Origin: Nocardioidaceae bacterium
GTDB lineage: Bacteria > Actinomycetota > Actinomycetes > Propionibacteriales > Nocardioidaceae
NCBI GenBank assembly: GCA_025927955.1
Contig: JAICKK010000008.1
Location: 1-42,531, forward strand
DNA: 42,531 nt
Direction of reading: 5' to 3'
The position numbers were made by a program, and so were the translations under genes. The notes below the pieces were generated by a model. The model worked only from the letters and a program-made list of their open reading frames with translations, was not told the origin of the DNA and made no database searches. This document shows positions 16,857 through 26,314 of the stretch, in pieces. Each line of letters starts with the position of its first letter. The stretch's first letter is position 1.

Positions 16857-17810
16857 TCAGGCGCTGTGGTCGCCGGTCATCCGCTGGCGGGCGCGACGGG
16901 CCATGAGCGCGGGGTTGGAGAGCTCCTGCCAGGTCGCGCGTTCGACGGAGAAGCCAGTGGCCCGGCGCAGCGCGTCCTCGCGCCTCTTCTCCTCGAAGAC
17001 GACGTCGCCGGGCTCCTGTCCAGGCTTCAGCAGCCGTCCGTACTTGACCTTCCCGTCGAACTCGAACAGCAGCCCCCGGCGCGGCCAGGCCAGGTCGGTG
17101 ATGCCGACCAGCATCCCGTCCCGGTCGTAGACGTGGTACTGCACCTCGGGCCGCGGAAGGCCCTGGCTCCAGTAGACGTAGCGCGCCCGGCTCTCGCCGA
17201 CGGACTCGGCGCGTCCGTCCGCCAGCCGAAGCGTCAGGTCGACCGTCCGGTTGCCCTGGCGACGCGAGACGCGTGCGTGCGCCTCGTTGAGGTCGTCCTC
17301 GTCCACTCGTCCGGCGTGCAGGGCGGAGTCGGCGACGACCATGCCCCTCTCCACGCCCGCGCGGGCGATCGTCTCGATGACGCAACGGGCCTCCTTCAGC
17401 ACGGGTAGGCCGTCCACGATCTCGATGTCGTCATCGGTGATCGGGCCCTCGTGATGGACCACGTCGCGCTCGACGCTGCCGGAGCGACCGTCTCGCCGTG
17501 TCACGTGCACCCTCGAGAGGTCGATCCTCCAGACGTCACACCCCCCGCGCATCAGCAGGCCGCTCACCCTGCTGAGCACCACCGCATCGCCGTGGGAGTG
17601 CAGGACCGCTCGGGCGAGTCGACGATGTCGCTCGTTGGCGTCGAGGTTCACCCAGACCACGGTCGGGCAGTAGGCCCCCTTGCGCACCCGCGTCCAGGTT
17701 CCGGTGCGGAGCATGGTGCGGATGAAGCGGTCGTCCAGCCCGACGGCCAGCACGTCGCGCCGGGCGATGAAGCCCTGCCCCGTCTCCAGTGCTGCGAAGT
17801 ACTCGTCCAC
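16857..17810 (-). CDS. AbiEi-antitoxin-like N-terminus fused to DUF559/Vsr-like nuclease-fold protein
   Basis: This 317-residue protein starts with a winged-helix segment typical of AbiEi-type 'transcriptional regulator' domains (FIARRDVLAVGLDDRFIRTML, WTRVRKGAYCP). It ends with a PD-(D/E)xK-like region: ESVGESRARYVYW, then GITDLAWPRRGLLFEFDGK with the spaced Asp and the E-x-D-G-K set, then VVFEEKRREDALRRATG. Actinobacteria carry many such genes, with unproven roles that may include stress or defence. It begins with GTG 17810. No partner AbiEii nucleotidyltransferase is adjacent, so a complete type IV toxin-antitoxin pair is not present. It is flanked on both sides by double-hairpin repeats in opposite orientation. 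Confidence 0.75.
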   Translation of the reverse strand: MDEYFAALETGQGFIARRDVLAVGLDDRFIRTMLRTGTWTRVRKGAYCPTVVWVNLDANERHRRLARAVLHSHGDAVVLSRVSGLLMRGGCDVWRIDLSRVHVTRRDGRSGSVERDVVHHEGPITDDDIEIVDGLPVLKEARCVIETIARAGVERGMVVADSALHAGRVDEDDLNEAHARVSRRQGNRTVDLTLRLADGRAESVGESRARYVYWSQGLPRPEVQYHVYDRDGMLVGITDLAWPRRGLLFEFDGKVKYGRLLKPGQEPGDVVFEEKRREDALRRATGFSVERATWQELSNPALMARRARQRMTGDHSA

Positions 17811-17954
17811 GCGACGACTGTGCAGCGAGTCCGGGACGTCTCGAGCGCGTCATCGCTTCGTTGGGGAACGGCGCTCGCCCTCGCCTGTGGTGGACGAGAA
17901 GCGGCTCGTCGGGTGACGGCGCGGCTGCACGCCGTACACCCCCGACGTTTCTGT
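17811..17954. other. Non-coding stretch upstream of the AbiEi-like gene
   Basis: These 144 bases between the AbiEi-like GTG start and the inverted hairpin repeat must contain its promoter. I see no clear hexamers, palindromes or supported ORF. Confidence 0.3.
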
Positions 17955-18013
17955 CACACCCCTGCCGTTGCAACAGCAGGGGTGTGCACGTTTCGCTGGG
18001 GGCCCAGGGAAAC
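17955..18013. repeat. Double-hairpin intergenic repeat, inverted copy downstream of purU
   Basis: Perfect 11-bp arms CACACCCCTGC (17955-17965) and GCAGGGGTGTG (17976-17986) enclose a loop with TTGCAAC. They are followed by GTTTCGCTGGG/CCCAGGGAAAC (17990-18013, one mismatch). The reverse complement aligns closely with the 62-bp unit at 16693. It lies just past the purU stop and probably terminates purU. Confidence 0.85.
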
Positions 18014-18033
18014 GGGCGCCCGCCCCGGAGGGG

Positions 18034-18918
18034 TCAGCGGAAGACGACGGTCTTGTGGCCGTTGAGGAGGACGCGGGACTCGGCGTGCCAGCGGACGGCC
18101 CGGGAGAGGACCTGGCTCTCGACGTCGCGGCCGGCAGCCGCGAGCTCGGTGGGGCCGTAGCGGTGGTCCACCCGCATCACGTCCTGCTCGATGATCGGGC
18201 CCTCGTCGAGGTCGGCGGTCACGTAGTGCGCGGTCGCGCCGACCAGCTTGACACCCCGGTCGAACGCCTGGTGGTAGGGCCGGGCGCCCTTGAAGCTCGG
18301 CAGGAACGAGTGGTGGATGTTGATCGCCCGGCCCTCCAGGGCGCGACAGGTGTCGTCGGAGATCACCTGCATGTAGCGGGCCAGCACGACGAGGTGGACG
18401 TCGAGGGAGTCGACGAGGCCGAGCATCTGCCTCTCCGCGTCGGCCTTCGTCTCGGGCGTCACCGGGATGTGGTGGTAGGGCACCCCGTAGGACTTCACCA
18501 TCGCCTCGCAGTCGAGGTGGTTCGAGACCACGCCGGCCACGTCGATCTGCAGCGCGTCCCTGCTCCACCGGAAGAGCAGGTCGTTGAGGCAGTGGCTGAA
18601 CTTCGAGACCAGGATCAGCGTCCGGTACGGCGCGGTGGCGTCCCACAGCTCCCAGGTCATCGAGAACCGCTCGGCCACGCCCGCGAACGCCGAGCGCAGC
18701 GTCTCCAGGAGCTCGGGCACCGGCGAGGCGCTGTCCACCGCGAACTTCACCCTCATGAAGAAGCGGTCCTCGGCCAGGTCGTCGAACTGCTGGCTCTCCA
18801 AGATGTTGGCGTGCTGCTCGACGAGGAGCCCGGTCACGGCGTGCACGAGGCCGGGCCGGTCGGGACAGAGGAGGGTCAGCACGAACGTGGGCGCGCTCGA
18901 GGCGCTGCGGGCGGTCAT
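18034..18918 (-). CDS. purU: Formyltetrahydrofolate deformylase
   Basis: This 294-residue enzyme hydrolyses 10-formyl-THF to formate and THF. An N-terminal ACT domain (FVLTLLCPDRPGLVHAVTGLL, residues about 12-85) precedes a formyltransferase-fold domain. Family and active-site blocks include RTLILVSKFSHCLNDLLFRW, VVSNHLDCEAMVKSYGVPYHHIPV, ARYMQVISD, INIHHSFLPSFKGARPYHQA and ATAHYVTADLDEGPIIEQD, containing the catalytic N-x-H-x-S and the later Asp. It is divergent from the second IclR gene and shares its operator pair. In this setting PurU would discharge excess one-carbon units from betaine demethylation as formate and regenerate THF. Confidence 0.96.
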   Translation of the reverse strand: MTARSASSAPTFVLTLLCPDRPGLVHAVTGLLVEQHANILESQQFDDLAEDRFFMRVKFAVDSASPVPELLETLRSAFAGVAERFSMTWELWDATAPYRTLILVSKFSHCLNDLLFRWSRDALQIDVAGVVSNHLDCEAMVKSYGVPYHHIPVTPETKADAERQMLGLVDSLDVHLVVLARYMQVISDDTCRALEGRAINIHHSFLPSFKGARPYHQAFDRGVKLVGATAHYVTADLDEGPIIEQDVMRVDHRYGPTELAAAGRDVESQVLSRAVRWHAESRVLLNGHKTVVFR

Positions 18919-18978
18919 GGCGCCCCGTTGTACCCGTGCCCGGGGGCCCGCGTCAACGCGGCGCCCACCAAACGGCTC

Positions 18979-19014
18979 GTTGCGCTACTCGAAACTCGTC
19001 CTGTCATACGCAAC
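18979..19014. promoter_or_regulatory. Paired 17-bp operator between purU and iclR-2
   Basis: GTTGCGCTACTCGAAAC (18979-18995) and GTCCTGTCATACGCAAC (18998-19014) have centres at 18987 and 19006, again 19 bp apart. The first matches 11 of 12 arm bases of the consensus and the second mainly the right arm. The site can control both divergent genes, including autoregulation of the IclR gene. Confidence 0.65.
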
Positions 19015-19036
19015 AGGTCTGCGCTACGGTCAGCAC

Positions 19037-19810
19037 GTGACCCACGCCACCGAGACCGCTCCGGGCGTGCAGTCGGTCGACCGGGCGCTCACCATCCTCG
19101 GCATCCTGGCACGGCTGGGCGAGGCCGGGGTCACCGAGATCGCCGGCGAGCTCGCCGTCCACAAGAGCACCGCGTTCCGCCTGGTGGCGACGCTGGAGTC
19201 CCACGGCATGGTCGAGCAGAACGAGGACCGCGGCAAGTACCGTCTCGGCGTGGGGGTGCTCCGCCTGGCCGGGGCGACGACCGCCCGCCTCGACGTGGTC
19301 CAGGAGGCCCGCCCGGTCTGCCGCAAGCTGGCGGCCGACTCGGGGGAGACGGTCAACATCGCGGTCCTCTCCGACCGCTCGGCGCTCTACCTGGACCAGG
19401 TGGCCGGCCAGTCGGCGCTGCAGTCGCACAACTGGGTCGGCCAGCACATCCCGCTGCACGCCACCTCGAACGGCAAGGTGCTGCTCTCCGGTCTGTCCGG
19501 CGAGGAGGTGGACCAGCGGCTGCCCCGGCTGCCGTCCTACACCCCCGGCACCGTGACCAGCCGCGCCCGGCTGCGGCGCGAGCTCGCCGAGGTGCGCGAG
19601 CAGGGGTACGCCGTGGCGGTCGACGAGCTGGAGGTCGGGCTGACGGCCATCGCGGCACCCATCCGCAACGCGCACGGCGACGTCATCGCGTCGCTGAGCG
19701 TGTCCGGGCCCACGTTCCGGCTGGGCGAGACCAGGGTCAAGGAGCTGGTACCGGCCGTCGTCGACGCGTCCGACGAGGTGTCGAGGAGGCTAGGTCACGG
19801 AACGGCGTAG
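19037..19810 (+). CDS. IclR family transcriptional regulator (betaine catabolic genes)
   Basis: This 257-residue regulator begins with GTG at 19037. The winged helix-turn-helix spans about residues 10-65 (GVTEIAGELAVHKSTAFRLVATLESHGMV). The effector-binding domain has LHATSNGKVLLSGL, YAVAVDELEVGLTAIAAPIRNAHGD and LSVSGPTFRLGE. It is divergent from purU and precedes betB. Operator pairs of one design stand before this gene, betB, the dimethylglycine dehydrogenase gene and metF, which makes it the prime candidate for the binding protein. Whether it represses or activates is not shown. The sites lie at or after predicted transcription starts, which favours repression. Confidence 0.94.
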   Translation: MTHATETAPGVQSVDRALTILGILARLGEAGVTEIAGELAVHKSTAFRLVATLESHGMVEQNEDRGKYRLGVGVLRLAGATTARLDVVQEARPVCRKLAADSGETVNIAVLSDRSALYLDQVAGQSALQSHNWVGQHIPLHATSNGKVLLSGLSGEEVDQRLPRLPSYTPGTVTSRARLRRELAEVREQGYAVAVDELEVGLTAIAAPIRNAHGDVIASLSVSGPTFRLGETRVKELVPAVVDASDEVSRRLGHGTA

Positions 19811-19825
19811 ACGTCCTCCAGACGC

Positions 19826-19854
19826 TTGACGGGCTTGGGCGCAGCCGCAAAGGT
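19826..19854 (+). promoter_or_regulatory. Putative betB operon promoter (TTGACG / AAAGGT)
   Basis: TTGACG at 19826-19831 is separated by 17 bases from AAAGGT (19849-19854). The -35 is strong and the -10 weak. The paired operator starts immediately after the -10 and would cover the transcription start. Confidence 0.4.
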
Positions 19855-19890
19855 GTTGCGTGTTGCACTTCAGGTTGCGACATACGCAAC
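19855..19890. promoter_or_regulatory. Paired 17-bp operator upstream of betB
   Basis: The proximal site GTTGCGACATACGCAAC (19874-19890) has perfect six-base arms. The distal site GTTGCGTGTTGCACTTC (19855-19871) has a perfect left arm and a degenerate right arm. Centres are 19863 and 19882, 19 bp apart. The region ends 29 bases before the betB GTG. Confidence 0.75.
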
Positions 19891-19919
19891 CTTCATCACG
19901 ACAGGACGGGACGGGCAGG

Positions 19920-21401
19920 GTGCCGGATCTTTACATCGGGGGCCGATGGGAGGCCGCTCGCGACGGCGGCCGGCGGGAGATCCGCTGTCCGGCGGACGGC
20001 AGCCTCGTGGCCGAGGTGGACGAGGCCGGCCCCGAGGACAGCGCCGCGGCCGTCGAGGCGGCACGCAGCGCCTTCGACGACGGCGCCTGGTCGGGGTCGT
20101 CGTCGCTGGAGCGCGGCCGCCTGCTGCACCGGGTCGCCGACCTCCTCGAGCGCGACAAGGCCGACGTGGCCCGCGCCGAGTCGCTGGACACCGGCAAGCG
20201 CTACGTCGAGAGCCAGTACGACGTCGACGACGTCGTCGGCGTCTTCCGGCACTACGGCAACGTGGCCGCCGAGGACGCCGGACGGCTGGTGGACACCGGA
20301 CGCCCCGACGTCGTGAGCCGGGTCGTGCACGAGCCGATCGGCGTCTGCGGCCTGATCACCCCGTGGAACTACCCGCTGCTGCAGACCTCCTGGAAGGTGG
20401 CGCCGGCGCTGGCGGCGGGCAACACGTTCGTGCTCAAGCCCAGCGAGCTGACGCCGTCGACAGCGGTGCACCTCATGCGGCTGCTCGAGGAGGCGGGCGT
20501 GCCGCCCGGCGTGGCGAACCTGGTCCTCGGCGCCGGCCCGCGGGCGGGCGCCCCGCTCAGCGAGCACCCCCGCGTGGACCTGGTCTCGTTCACCGGGGGC
20601 CTGGCCACCGGCAAGCGGATCATGGTCGCCGCCGCGGAGACGGTCAAGAAGGTCGCCCTCGAGCTGGGCGGCAAGAACCCCAACGTGGTCTTCGCCGACG
20701 CCGACCTCGACGCGGCCATGGACTTCGCGCTCACCGCGGTCTTCCTGCACTCCGGCCAGGTCTGCTCCGCCGGCGCCCGGCTGGTCATCGAGGAGTCGGT
20801 CCACGACGCCTTCGTCGACGAGCTGGTGGACCGGGCGGGCCGGATCCGCCTCGGTGGTCCCTTCGACGACCGCGCCGAGACCGGGCCGCTGATCTCCGAG
20901 GCGCACCGCGACAAGGTCGAGCAGTACGTCGCGCTCGGGCTCAAGGAGGGCGCGACACTGCGCTGCGGCGGGGCCCGGCCCCCCGGCGACGCGCTCGCCG
21001 CCGGGTTCTACTACCTGCCCACCATCCTCGACGGCTGCGACAGCTCCATGTCCGTCGTGCACGACGAGTCGTTCGGCCCGGTGCTGACCGTCGAGACGTT
21101 CCGCACCGAGGACGAGGCGGTCGCGGTCGCCAACGACAGCATCTACGGCCTCGCCGGTGCCGTGTGGACCCAGAACGCCGGCAGGGCCGAGCGGGTCGCG
21201 GCGCGGATGCGGATGGGCACCGTGTGGATCAACGACTACCACCCGTACGTCCCGCAGGCCGAGTGGGGCGGCTACAAGCAGTCCGGGATCGGGCGCGAGC
21301 TCGGCGCCGCGGGCCTCGAGGAGTACCGCGAGTCCAAGCACATCTGGCACAACGTCCGGCCCGCGCCGCAACGCTGGTTCGACGGGGCCGACGAGACCTG
21401 A
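19920..21401 (+). CDS. betB: Betaine aldehyde dehydrogenase
   Basis: This 493-residue aldehyde dehydrogenase would oxidise betaine aldehyde to glycine betaine with NAD(P)+. The cofactor and catalytic set is complete: Asn150 in TPWNYPLL, Glu248 in [18 protein letters not shown], and Cys282 in [12 protein letters not shown]. The C-terminal motif is [14 protein letters not shown]. The GTG at 19920 gives a normal family length and N-terminus (PDLYIGGRW). An upstream ATG at 19860 would lie inside the operator pair and is rejected. It is the first gene of betB-betA-proV-proW-proX. The specific substrate rests on adjacency to betA and betaine transport, because general aldehyde dehydrogenases share these motifs. 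Confidence 0.93.
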   Translation: MPDLYIGGRWEAARDGGRREIRCPADGSLVAEVDEAGPEDSAAAVEAARSAFDDGAWSGSSSLERGRLLHRVADLLERDKADVARAESLDTGKRYVESQYDVDDVVGVFRHYGNVAAEDAGRLVDTGRPDVVSRVVHEPIGVCGLITPWNYPLLQTSWKVAPALAAGNTFVLKPSELTPSTAVHLMRLLEEAGVPPGVANLVLGAGPRAGAPLSEHPRVDLVSFTGGLATGKRIMVAAAETVKKVALELGGKNPNVVFADADLDAAMDFALTAVFLHSGQVCSAGARLVIEESVHDAFVDELVDRAGRIRLGGPFDDRAETGPLISEAHRDKVEQYVALGLKEGATLRCGGARPPGDALAAGFYYLPTILDGCDSSMSVVHDESFGPVLTVETFRTEDEAVAVANDSIYGLAGAVWTQNAGRAERVAARMRMGTVWINDYHPYVPQAEWGGYKQSGIGRELGAAGLEEYRESKHIWHNVRPAPQRWFDGADET

Positions 21402-21411
21402 GGAGGTGGAC

Positions 21412-23127
21412 GTGAGCAGCCAGGACGCAAGGTACGACTACGTCATCGTGGGCGGGGGGTCGGCCGGCTGCGCGCTGGCGAACCGGCTCAGCGCCGATCC
21501 CGCCACGACGGTCCTCGTGCTCGAGGCCGGTCGCAGCGACTTCCGGCTCGACCCGTTCATCCACATGCCCGCCGCGCTGCCGTACCCGATCGGCAACCGG
21601 CTCTACGACTGGAAGTACGAGTCGGAGCCCGAGCCGTACATGGACGGGCGACGCGTCTACCACGCGCGCGGCAAGGTCCTCGGCGGCTCGAGCAGCATCA
21701 ACGGGATGATCTTCCAGCGCGGCAACCCGCTGGACTACGAGCGGTGGGCCGCGGACAAGGGCATGGAGTCGTGGGACTACGCCCACTGCCTGCCCTACTT
21801 CAAGCGCATGGAGACGTGCCTGGCCGGCGCCGACCTGTGGCGCGGTGGCAGCGGACCGCTGGTGATGGAGCGCGGCCCGGCGACCAGCCCGCTGTTCGGC
21901 GCGTTCTTCGAGGCCGTGCAGCAGGCCGGCCACCCGCTCACCGACGACGTCAACGGCTACCGGCAGGAGGGGTTCGCGCCCTTCGACCGCAACGTCCACC
22001 GGGGGCGGCGCCTCAGCGCGGCGCGGGCCTACCTGCACCCCGTGCTCGACCGCAAGAACCTCCGCGTCGAGACGCTCGCGATGGTGACGGGCCTCACCCG
22101 GCAGGGCGCGCGGGTCACCGGCGTGGAGTACCACCGTCCCGGGCGCGGCCACCGCCGGGCGCGCGCCGGTGAGGTCATCCTCTGCGGCGGCGCGATCAAC
22201 TCCCCGCAGCTGCTGCTGCTGTCCGGCATCGGTCCGAAGGAGGATCTGGAGCGGCTCGGCGTCGACGTCGTCGCGGACCTGCCCGGGGTCGGCGCCAACC
22301 TGCAGGACCACCTCGAGGTCTACATCCAGTACGCCTCCAAGCAGCCGGTGTCGATCGGCCCGTGGCTCAAGCACCGGCACAAGCCCCGCATCGGTGCGGA
22401 GTGGCTGTTCCTGCGCCGCGGCGTCGGCTCCTCGAACCACTTCGAGGCCGGCGGCTTCATCCGCAGCAACGACCGGGTCGACTACCCGAACCTGATGTTC
22501 CACTTCCTGCCCATCGCGATCCGGTACGACGGGTCGCGGCCGGCCGCCGAGCACGGCTACCAGGTGCACATCGGGCCGATGTACTCCGACGTGCGCGGGT
22601 CGCTCACGCTGACGTCGCGCGACCCCCTCGAGCACCCGGCACTGCGGTTCAACTACCTCTCGACGGAGAACGACCGGCGGGAGTGGATAGAGATGGTGCG
22701 CGCGGCCCGCCACATCCTCAACCAGCCCGCGTTCGACGTCTTCAACGCCGGTGAGCTCTCGCCCGGTCCGTCGGTGGAGAGCGACCAGGAGATCCTCGAC
22801 TGGGTGGCCAAGGACGCCGAGACCGCGCTGCATCCGTCCTGCACCGCGCGGATGGGCGTGGACGAGATGTCGGTGCTGGACCCCGAGACGCTGAGGGTCC
22901 ACGGCGTCGACGGGCTGCGGGTCGTGGACGCGTCCGCGATGCCCTACATCACCAACGGCAACATCTACGCGCCGGTGATGATGCTGGCCGAGAAGGCCGC
23001 CGACCTGATCGCCGGCAACACCCCGCTGCCGCCCTCGGACGCGCCGTTCTACCGCTACCGCGAGCACGACCCGCTCTACCCACCCGGGCACCCGCTGCAC
23101 GAGCTGAGCCAAGGAGGTCGACGATGA
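21412..23127 (+). CDS. betA: Choline dehydrogenase-like GMC oxidoreductase
   Basis: This 571-residue FAD enzyme of the GMC family would oxidise choline to betaine aldehyde. The N-terminal ADP-binding motif is [18 protein letters not shown] signatures are [15 protein letters not shown] and [15 protein letters not shown]. Catalytic His474 is in [10 protein letters not shown], and the second Asn of TNGNIYAP (N517) aligns with the catalytic Asn/His. Proteobacterial BetA usually has GNLNAP here, so the Tyr two residues after N517 is a local difference and the substrate range may differ. A strong AGGAGGTG site overlaps the betB stop, and the betA stop overlaps the proV ATG (ATGA), showing tight coupling. 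Confidence 0.9.
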   Translation: MSSQDARYDYVIVGGGSAGCALANRLSADPATTVLVLEAGRSDFRLDPFIHMPAALPYPIGNRLYDWKYESEPEPYMDGRRVYHARGKVLGGSSSINGMIFQRGNPLDYERWAADKGMESWDYAHCLPYFKRMETCLAGADLWRGGSGPLVMERGPATSPLFGAFFEAVQQAGHPLTDDVNGYRQEGFAPFDRNVHRGRRLSAARAYLHPVLDRKNLRVETLAMVTGLTRQGARVTGVEYHRPGRGHRRARAGEVILCGGAINSPQLLLLSGIGPKEDLERLGVDVVADLPGVGANLQDHLEVYIQYASKQPVSIGPWLKHRHKPRIGAEWLFLRRGVGSSNHFEAGGFIRSNDRVDYPNLMFHFLPIAIRYDGSRPAAEHGYQVHIGPMYSDVRGSLTLTSRDPLEHPALRFNYLSTENDRREWIEMVRAARHILNQPAFDVFNAGELSPGPSVESDQEILDWVAKDAETALHPSCTARMGVDEMSVLDPETLRVHGVDGLRVVDASAMPYITNGNIYAPVMMLAEKAADLIAGNTPLPPSDAPFYRYREHDPLYPPGHPLHELSQGGRR

Positions 23128-24260
23128 CACAGACGCGGACGTACGACGACCAGAACGACGGCCAGAAGGACGGCCAGAAGGACGGCCAGAGGGGCGGCCG
23201 TAACGACGGGGCTCCGGACGGGGCCGGCGAGTCGGCCCTGTCGGTCCGCGACCTGTGGAAGATCTTCGGGGCCCGGGCCGACAAGGTCATCGGCACCCCG
23301 GACGCCGACCTGCCGCGCAAGCAGCTGCAGGCCAAGACCGGCTGCGTCGCCGCGGTCAAGGACGTGTCGTTCGACGTCCGGCCCGGAGAGGTGTTCGTGG
23401 TGATGGGGCTGTCCGGCTCCGGCAAGTCCACGCTGGTGCGCCTGCTCACCCGGCTCATCGAGCCGACCGCCGGCACGGTGACGATCGGCGGGGAGGACGT
23501 CACGAAGGCCGACGCGGGCAGGCTGCGCGACCTGCGCCGGCACCACGTCGCGATGGTCTTCCAGCACTTCGGTCTGCTGCCGCACCGCACGGTGATGGAC
23601 AACGTCGGCTTCGGGCTGGAGGTCCGCGGCGTCGCGAAGGGAGAGCGCCGAGCGAGGGCCCAGGAGATGGTCGACCTGGTGGGCCTGGCCGGCAACGAGG
23701 GGTCCTTCCCCGACCAGCTCTCGGGCGGCATGCAGCAGCGGGTGGGCCTGGCCCGGGCGCTCGCGGTCGACCCGACCCTGATGATGTTCGACGAGCCCTT
23801 CTCCGCCCTGGACCCGCTCATCCGGCGCGACATGCAGAACGAGGTCATCCGCCTGCACCACGAGGTCGGCAAGACGATGGTCTTCATCACCCATGACCTG
23901 CAGGAGGCGCTCAAGCTCGGCGACCGGATCCTCATCATGCGCGACGGCGAGATCGTGCAGATCGGTGAGCCGGCGGAGATCGTCGCGTCACCGGCCGACG
24001 ACTACGTCCGCGACTTCGTCAGCGACGTCCCACGCTCGCACGTGCTGACCCTGCGCTACGTGTGCCGCCGCCCCGACGGCGGCGATCCCGGCGAGGGGCC
24101 GGCCCTCCAGGCCGACGAGGTGGTGCGCGACGCCGCCCGTCAGGTCCTCGCCGCGCACGGGCCGGTGCGGGTGTACGACGGCGAGGACTTCCTCGGCATC
24201 GTCGACGACGAGGACATCCTGCGCGTGGTGGTCGCGGAGGAGGAGGCGGTGGGCTCGTGA
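23124..24260 (+). CDS. proV: Glycine betaine/proline ABC transporter ATP-binding protein
   Basis: This 378-residue ATPase energises quaternary amine import. It has Walker [11 protein letters not shown]-loop [13 protein letters not shown], signature [16 protein letters not shown], Walker [14 protein letters not shown] and H-loop [16 protein letters not shown]-terminal CBS-like segment ([19 protein letters not shown]) is typical of ProV/OpuAA and may sense ionic strength. The N-terminal 35 residues are a non-conserved hydrophilic tail with DGQK repeats. ATGA overlap with betA and GTGA overlap with proW indicate one operon. Confidence 0.96.
   Translation: MTQTRTYDDQNDGQKDGQKDGQRGGRNDGAPDGAGESALSVRDLWKIFGARADKVIGTPDADLPRKQLQAKTGCVAAVKDVSFDVRPGEVFVVMGLSGSGKSTLVRLLTRLIEPTAGTVTIGGEDVTKADAGRLRDLRRHHVAMVFQHFGLLPHRTVMDNVGFGLEVRGVAKGERRARAQEMVDLVGLAGNEGSFPDQLSGGMQQRVGLARALAVDPTLMMFDEPFSALDPLIRRDMQNEVIRLHHEVGKTMVFITHDLQEALKLGDRILIMRDGEIVQIGEPAEIVASPADDYVRDFVSDVPRSHVLTLRYVCRRPDGGDPGEGPALQADEVVRDAARQVLAAHGPVRVYDGEDFLGIVDDEDILRVVVAEEEAVGS
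23157..23192 (+). repeat. Three tandem 12-bp repeats in proV 5' coding region
   Basis: The unit GACGGCCAGAAG occurs three times in a row, the last with one change, encoding (DGQK)2-DGQR. The repeat keeps frame and sits in a tail outside the ATPase fold, so copy-number change would be tolerated. Confidence 0.8.
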
Positions 24261-26260
24261 GCACCACCGTGACCCGACGGCCCTCGGCCCCGCCCGTGCG
24301 GGAGGAGCAGCCGCGGGTCGAGGAGCACCGGCCCCAGCACACGTTCGGGCGGATCCTCGCCGTGGTGGCGGTCTGGGTCGTCGGCTGGGCGGTGCTGCGA
24401 GGTCACCAGACCCTGTCGCTGCCGGGGGCCCAGCTCTCCGACTTCCAGAAGTGGCTCAACGGCGTCAAGAACTCCTTCGACGCCGCGCGCGAGACGAACC
24501 CGGCGTTCAAGATCGTCGGTGGCATCAGCGACGGGCTCAACTGGGTCTTCCTGCACCTGCAGTACCTCTTCAGCACCCCGGCGCCCGGCCGTCCCGTCCC
24601 CGAGGTCGGCTGGGTCGGCGTGCTGGCGATCCTGGTGTTCGTCGCGTTCGCGCTCGCCGGCGTCAGGTGCGCCGTGCTGGTGCTGCTCGGGACGCTGGCG
24701 TTCGGCTTCCTCGGCTACTGGCAGGAGAGCATCGACACGCTGCTCATCACCCTGCTCGCGGTCCTGATCTGTGTCGTGATCGGCGTCCCCATCGGCATCT
24801 GGATGGCCCGGAGCAAGGGGGCCAGGGCCGCCATCACACCGGTGCTCGACGGCATGCAGACCATGCCGTCGTTCGCCTACCTCGAGCCCCTGGCGCTGAT
24901 CTTCGGCATCGGCACGGCCTCGGCGATCGTGCTGACCGTGATCTACGCCGTCCCGCCGCTGATCCGCATCACCGAGCACGGCATCCGCGGCGTCTCCGAG
25001 GGCGCGGTCGAGGCCTCCCGGTCGCTGGGGTGCACCTCACCACAGCTGCTGCGCAAGGTGCAGCTGCCCATGGCCCGCCGCACGATCGTGGTGGGCGTCA
25101 ACCAGTGCATGATGGCCGCGCTCGCGATGGCGATCATCGCGGCGTTCGTCAGCGGCCCGGGGCTCGGCGTCCCCGTGATGCAGTCCCTGGCGGCGCTCGA
25201 CATCGGTGGCGCGGCGGTCTCCGGCGGTCTGATCGTGGTCGTCGCGATCATGCTGGACCGCACCACGACCGCGGCCAGCGAGCGGGCGGAGCTGCTCGCG
25301 CGCGCCGGCCGGCGGCACGTGCAGACGCGCAGGATCGTGCTGGCGGTGCTGGCCGTGGTCACCGTCGTGGCCATCTACGTCTCGAGGCTGCGCCTGTCCG
25401 CGGCGCAGTTCCCCAGCAGCCCGGCGCTCCAGCGCCCGGTGTCCACGTTCATCTCCTCGGTCACCGACACGGTGGTCAACTCCATCGAGAAGGCGACGAC
25501 GGCGTTCGCCAACGTGGTCAGCTACGGGCTGATCAACCCGCTGCAGTCGGTGCTGGCGGCCTCACCGTGGTGGCTCAGCGCCCTGGCCATCCTCGCGCTC
25601 GCCTACGTGCTGGGCGGCTGGCGCCCGGCCGTCACGGCGCTGGTCTGCGAGGCGGTCCTGCTCGGCGTCGGGCTGTGGAACGACTCGATGATCACGCTCA
25701 CCTCCGTGCTCGTCGCCACCATCCTCGTGGTGATCGTCTCGGTGGTCCTGGGGGTGTGGATGGGTCGCAGGCGGCGGGTGGACACCATCCTGCGGCCGTT
25801 CCTGGACGCCCTGCAGACCATCCCGCCGTTCGTCTACCTGGTGCCGGCGCTCGCGCTGTTCCCGCCCTCGCGGTTCACCGCGATCGTGGCCGCGCTGGCC
25901 TACGGCGTGCCGATCGCGACCAAGCTGGTGGCCGACGGCATCCGCGGCGTCTCGCCCACCTCGGTGGAGGCGGCCGAGGCCTCGGGCGCCACCGCGTGGC
26001 AGATGATCGCCAAGGTCCAGCTGCCGATGGCGCGGGCGGCCGTCGTCCTGGCGACCAACCAGGGCCTGCTGTACGTGCTGTCCATGGTGGTCATCGGCGG
26101 CCTGGTCGGCGGCGGCTCCCTCGGCTACTTCGTGGTGGCCGGCTTCTCGCAGGACCAGCTGTTCGGCAAGGGCCTGGCGGCGGGCATCGCCATCACCGCG
26201 CTGGGCATCATGCTCGACCGCATCGCCCGGCACGCCGCCGCGCGGCACGGGCGCGTCTGA
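24257..26260 (+). CDS. proW: Glycine betaine ABC transporter permease, two ProW domains fused in tandem
   Basis: This 667-residue protein contains two complete BPD-type permease domains, where E. coli ProW (354 residues) has one. Each half has its own EAA-type coupling loop: [21 protein letters not shown] in the first and [21 protein letters not shown] in the second. Each half also has its own core ([20 protein letters not shown] and [19 protein letters not shown]). The first half carries a long periplasmic loop near residues 50-110. A single chain can therefore supply both membrane halves of the importer. The GTG start overlaps the proV stop (GTGA). The halves are diverged, so this is an old duplication and not a recent assembly error. 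Confidence 0.95.
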   Translation: MSTTVTRRPSAPPVREEQPRVEEHRPQHTFGRILAVVAVWVVGWAVLRGHQTLSLPGAQLSDFQKWLNGVKNSFDAARETNPAFKIVGGISDGLNWVFLHLQYLFSTPAPGRPVPEVGWVGVLAILVFVAFALAGVRCAVLVLLGTLAFGFLGYWQESIDTLLITLLAVLICVVIGVPIGIWMARSKGARAAITPVLDGMQTMPSFAYLEPLALIFGIGTASAIVLTVIYAVPPLIRITEHGIRGVSEGAVEASRSLGCTSPQLLRKVQLPMARRTIVVGVNQCMMAALAMAIIAAFVSGPGLGVPVMQSLAALDIGGAAVSGGLIVVVAIMLDRTTTAASERAELLARAGRRHVQTRRIVLAVLAVVTVVAIYVSRLRLSAAQFPSSPALQRPVSTFISSVTDTVVNSIEKATTAFANVVSYGLINPLQSVLAASPWWLSALAILALAYVLGGWRPAVTALVCEAVLLGVGLWNDSMITLTSVLVATILVVIVSVVLGVWMGRRRRVDTILRPFLDALQTIPPFVYLVPALALFPPSRFTAIVAALAYGVPIATKLVADGIRGVSPTSVEAAEASGATAWQMIAKVQLPMARAAVVLATNQGLLYVLSMVVIGGLVGGGSLGYFVVAGFSQDQLFGKGLAAGIAITALGIMLDRIARHAAARHGRV

Positions 26261-26314
26261 CCCGGGCACCATCGGGCCCGGCAACACCTGACTCGGCAAC
26301 ATCTAGGAGGAGAA
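26261..26314. other. proW-proX spacer with short direct repeats
   Basis: The 54-base gap contains CGGCAACACCT and CGGCAACATCT as near-direct repeats, followed by the AGGAGGAGAA ribosome site of proX. The repeats are not palindromic. They may affect local mRNA processing, giving more binding protein than membrane parts, but nothing proves this. Confidence 0.35.

Noticed and set aside
16693-18013. IclR operators inside the GTTGCAAC loops of the repeats
   Set aside because: The GTTGC and GCAAC halves are fused into an 8-bp palindrome without the 5-base spacer, are not paired at 19 bp, and lie downstream of genes.
26261-26314. Operator in the proW-proX gap
   Set aside because: The CGGCAACA repeats are direct and not inverted, and they lie within an operon.
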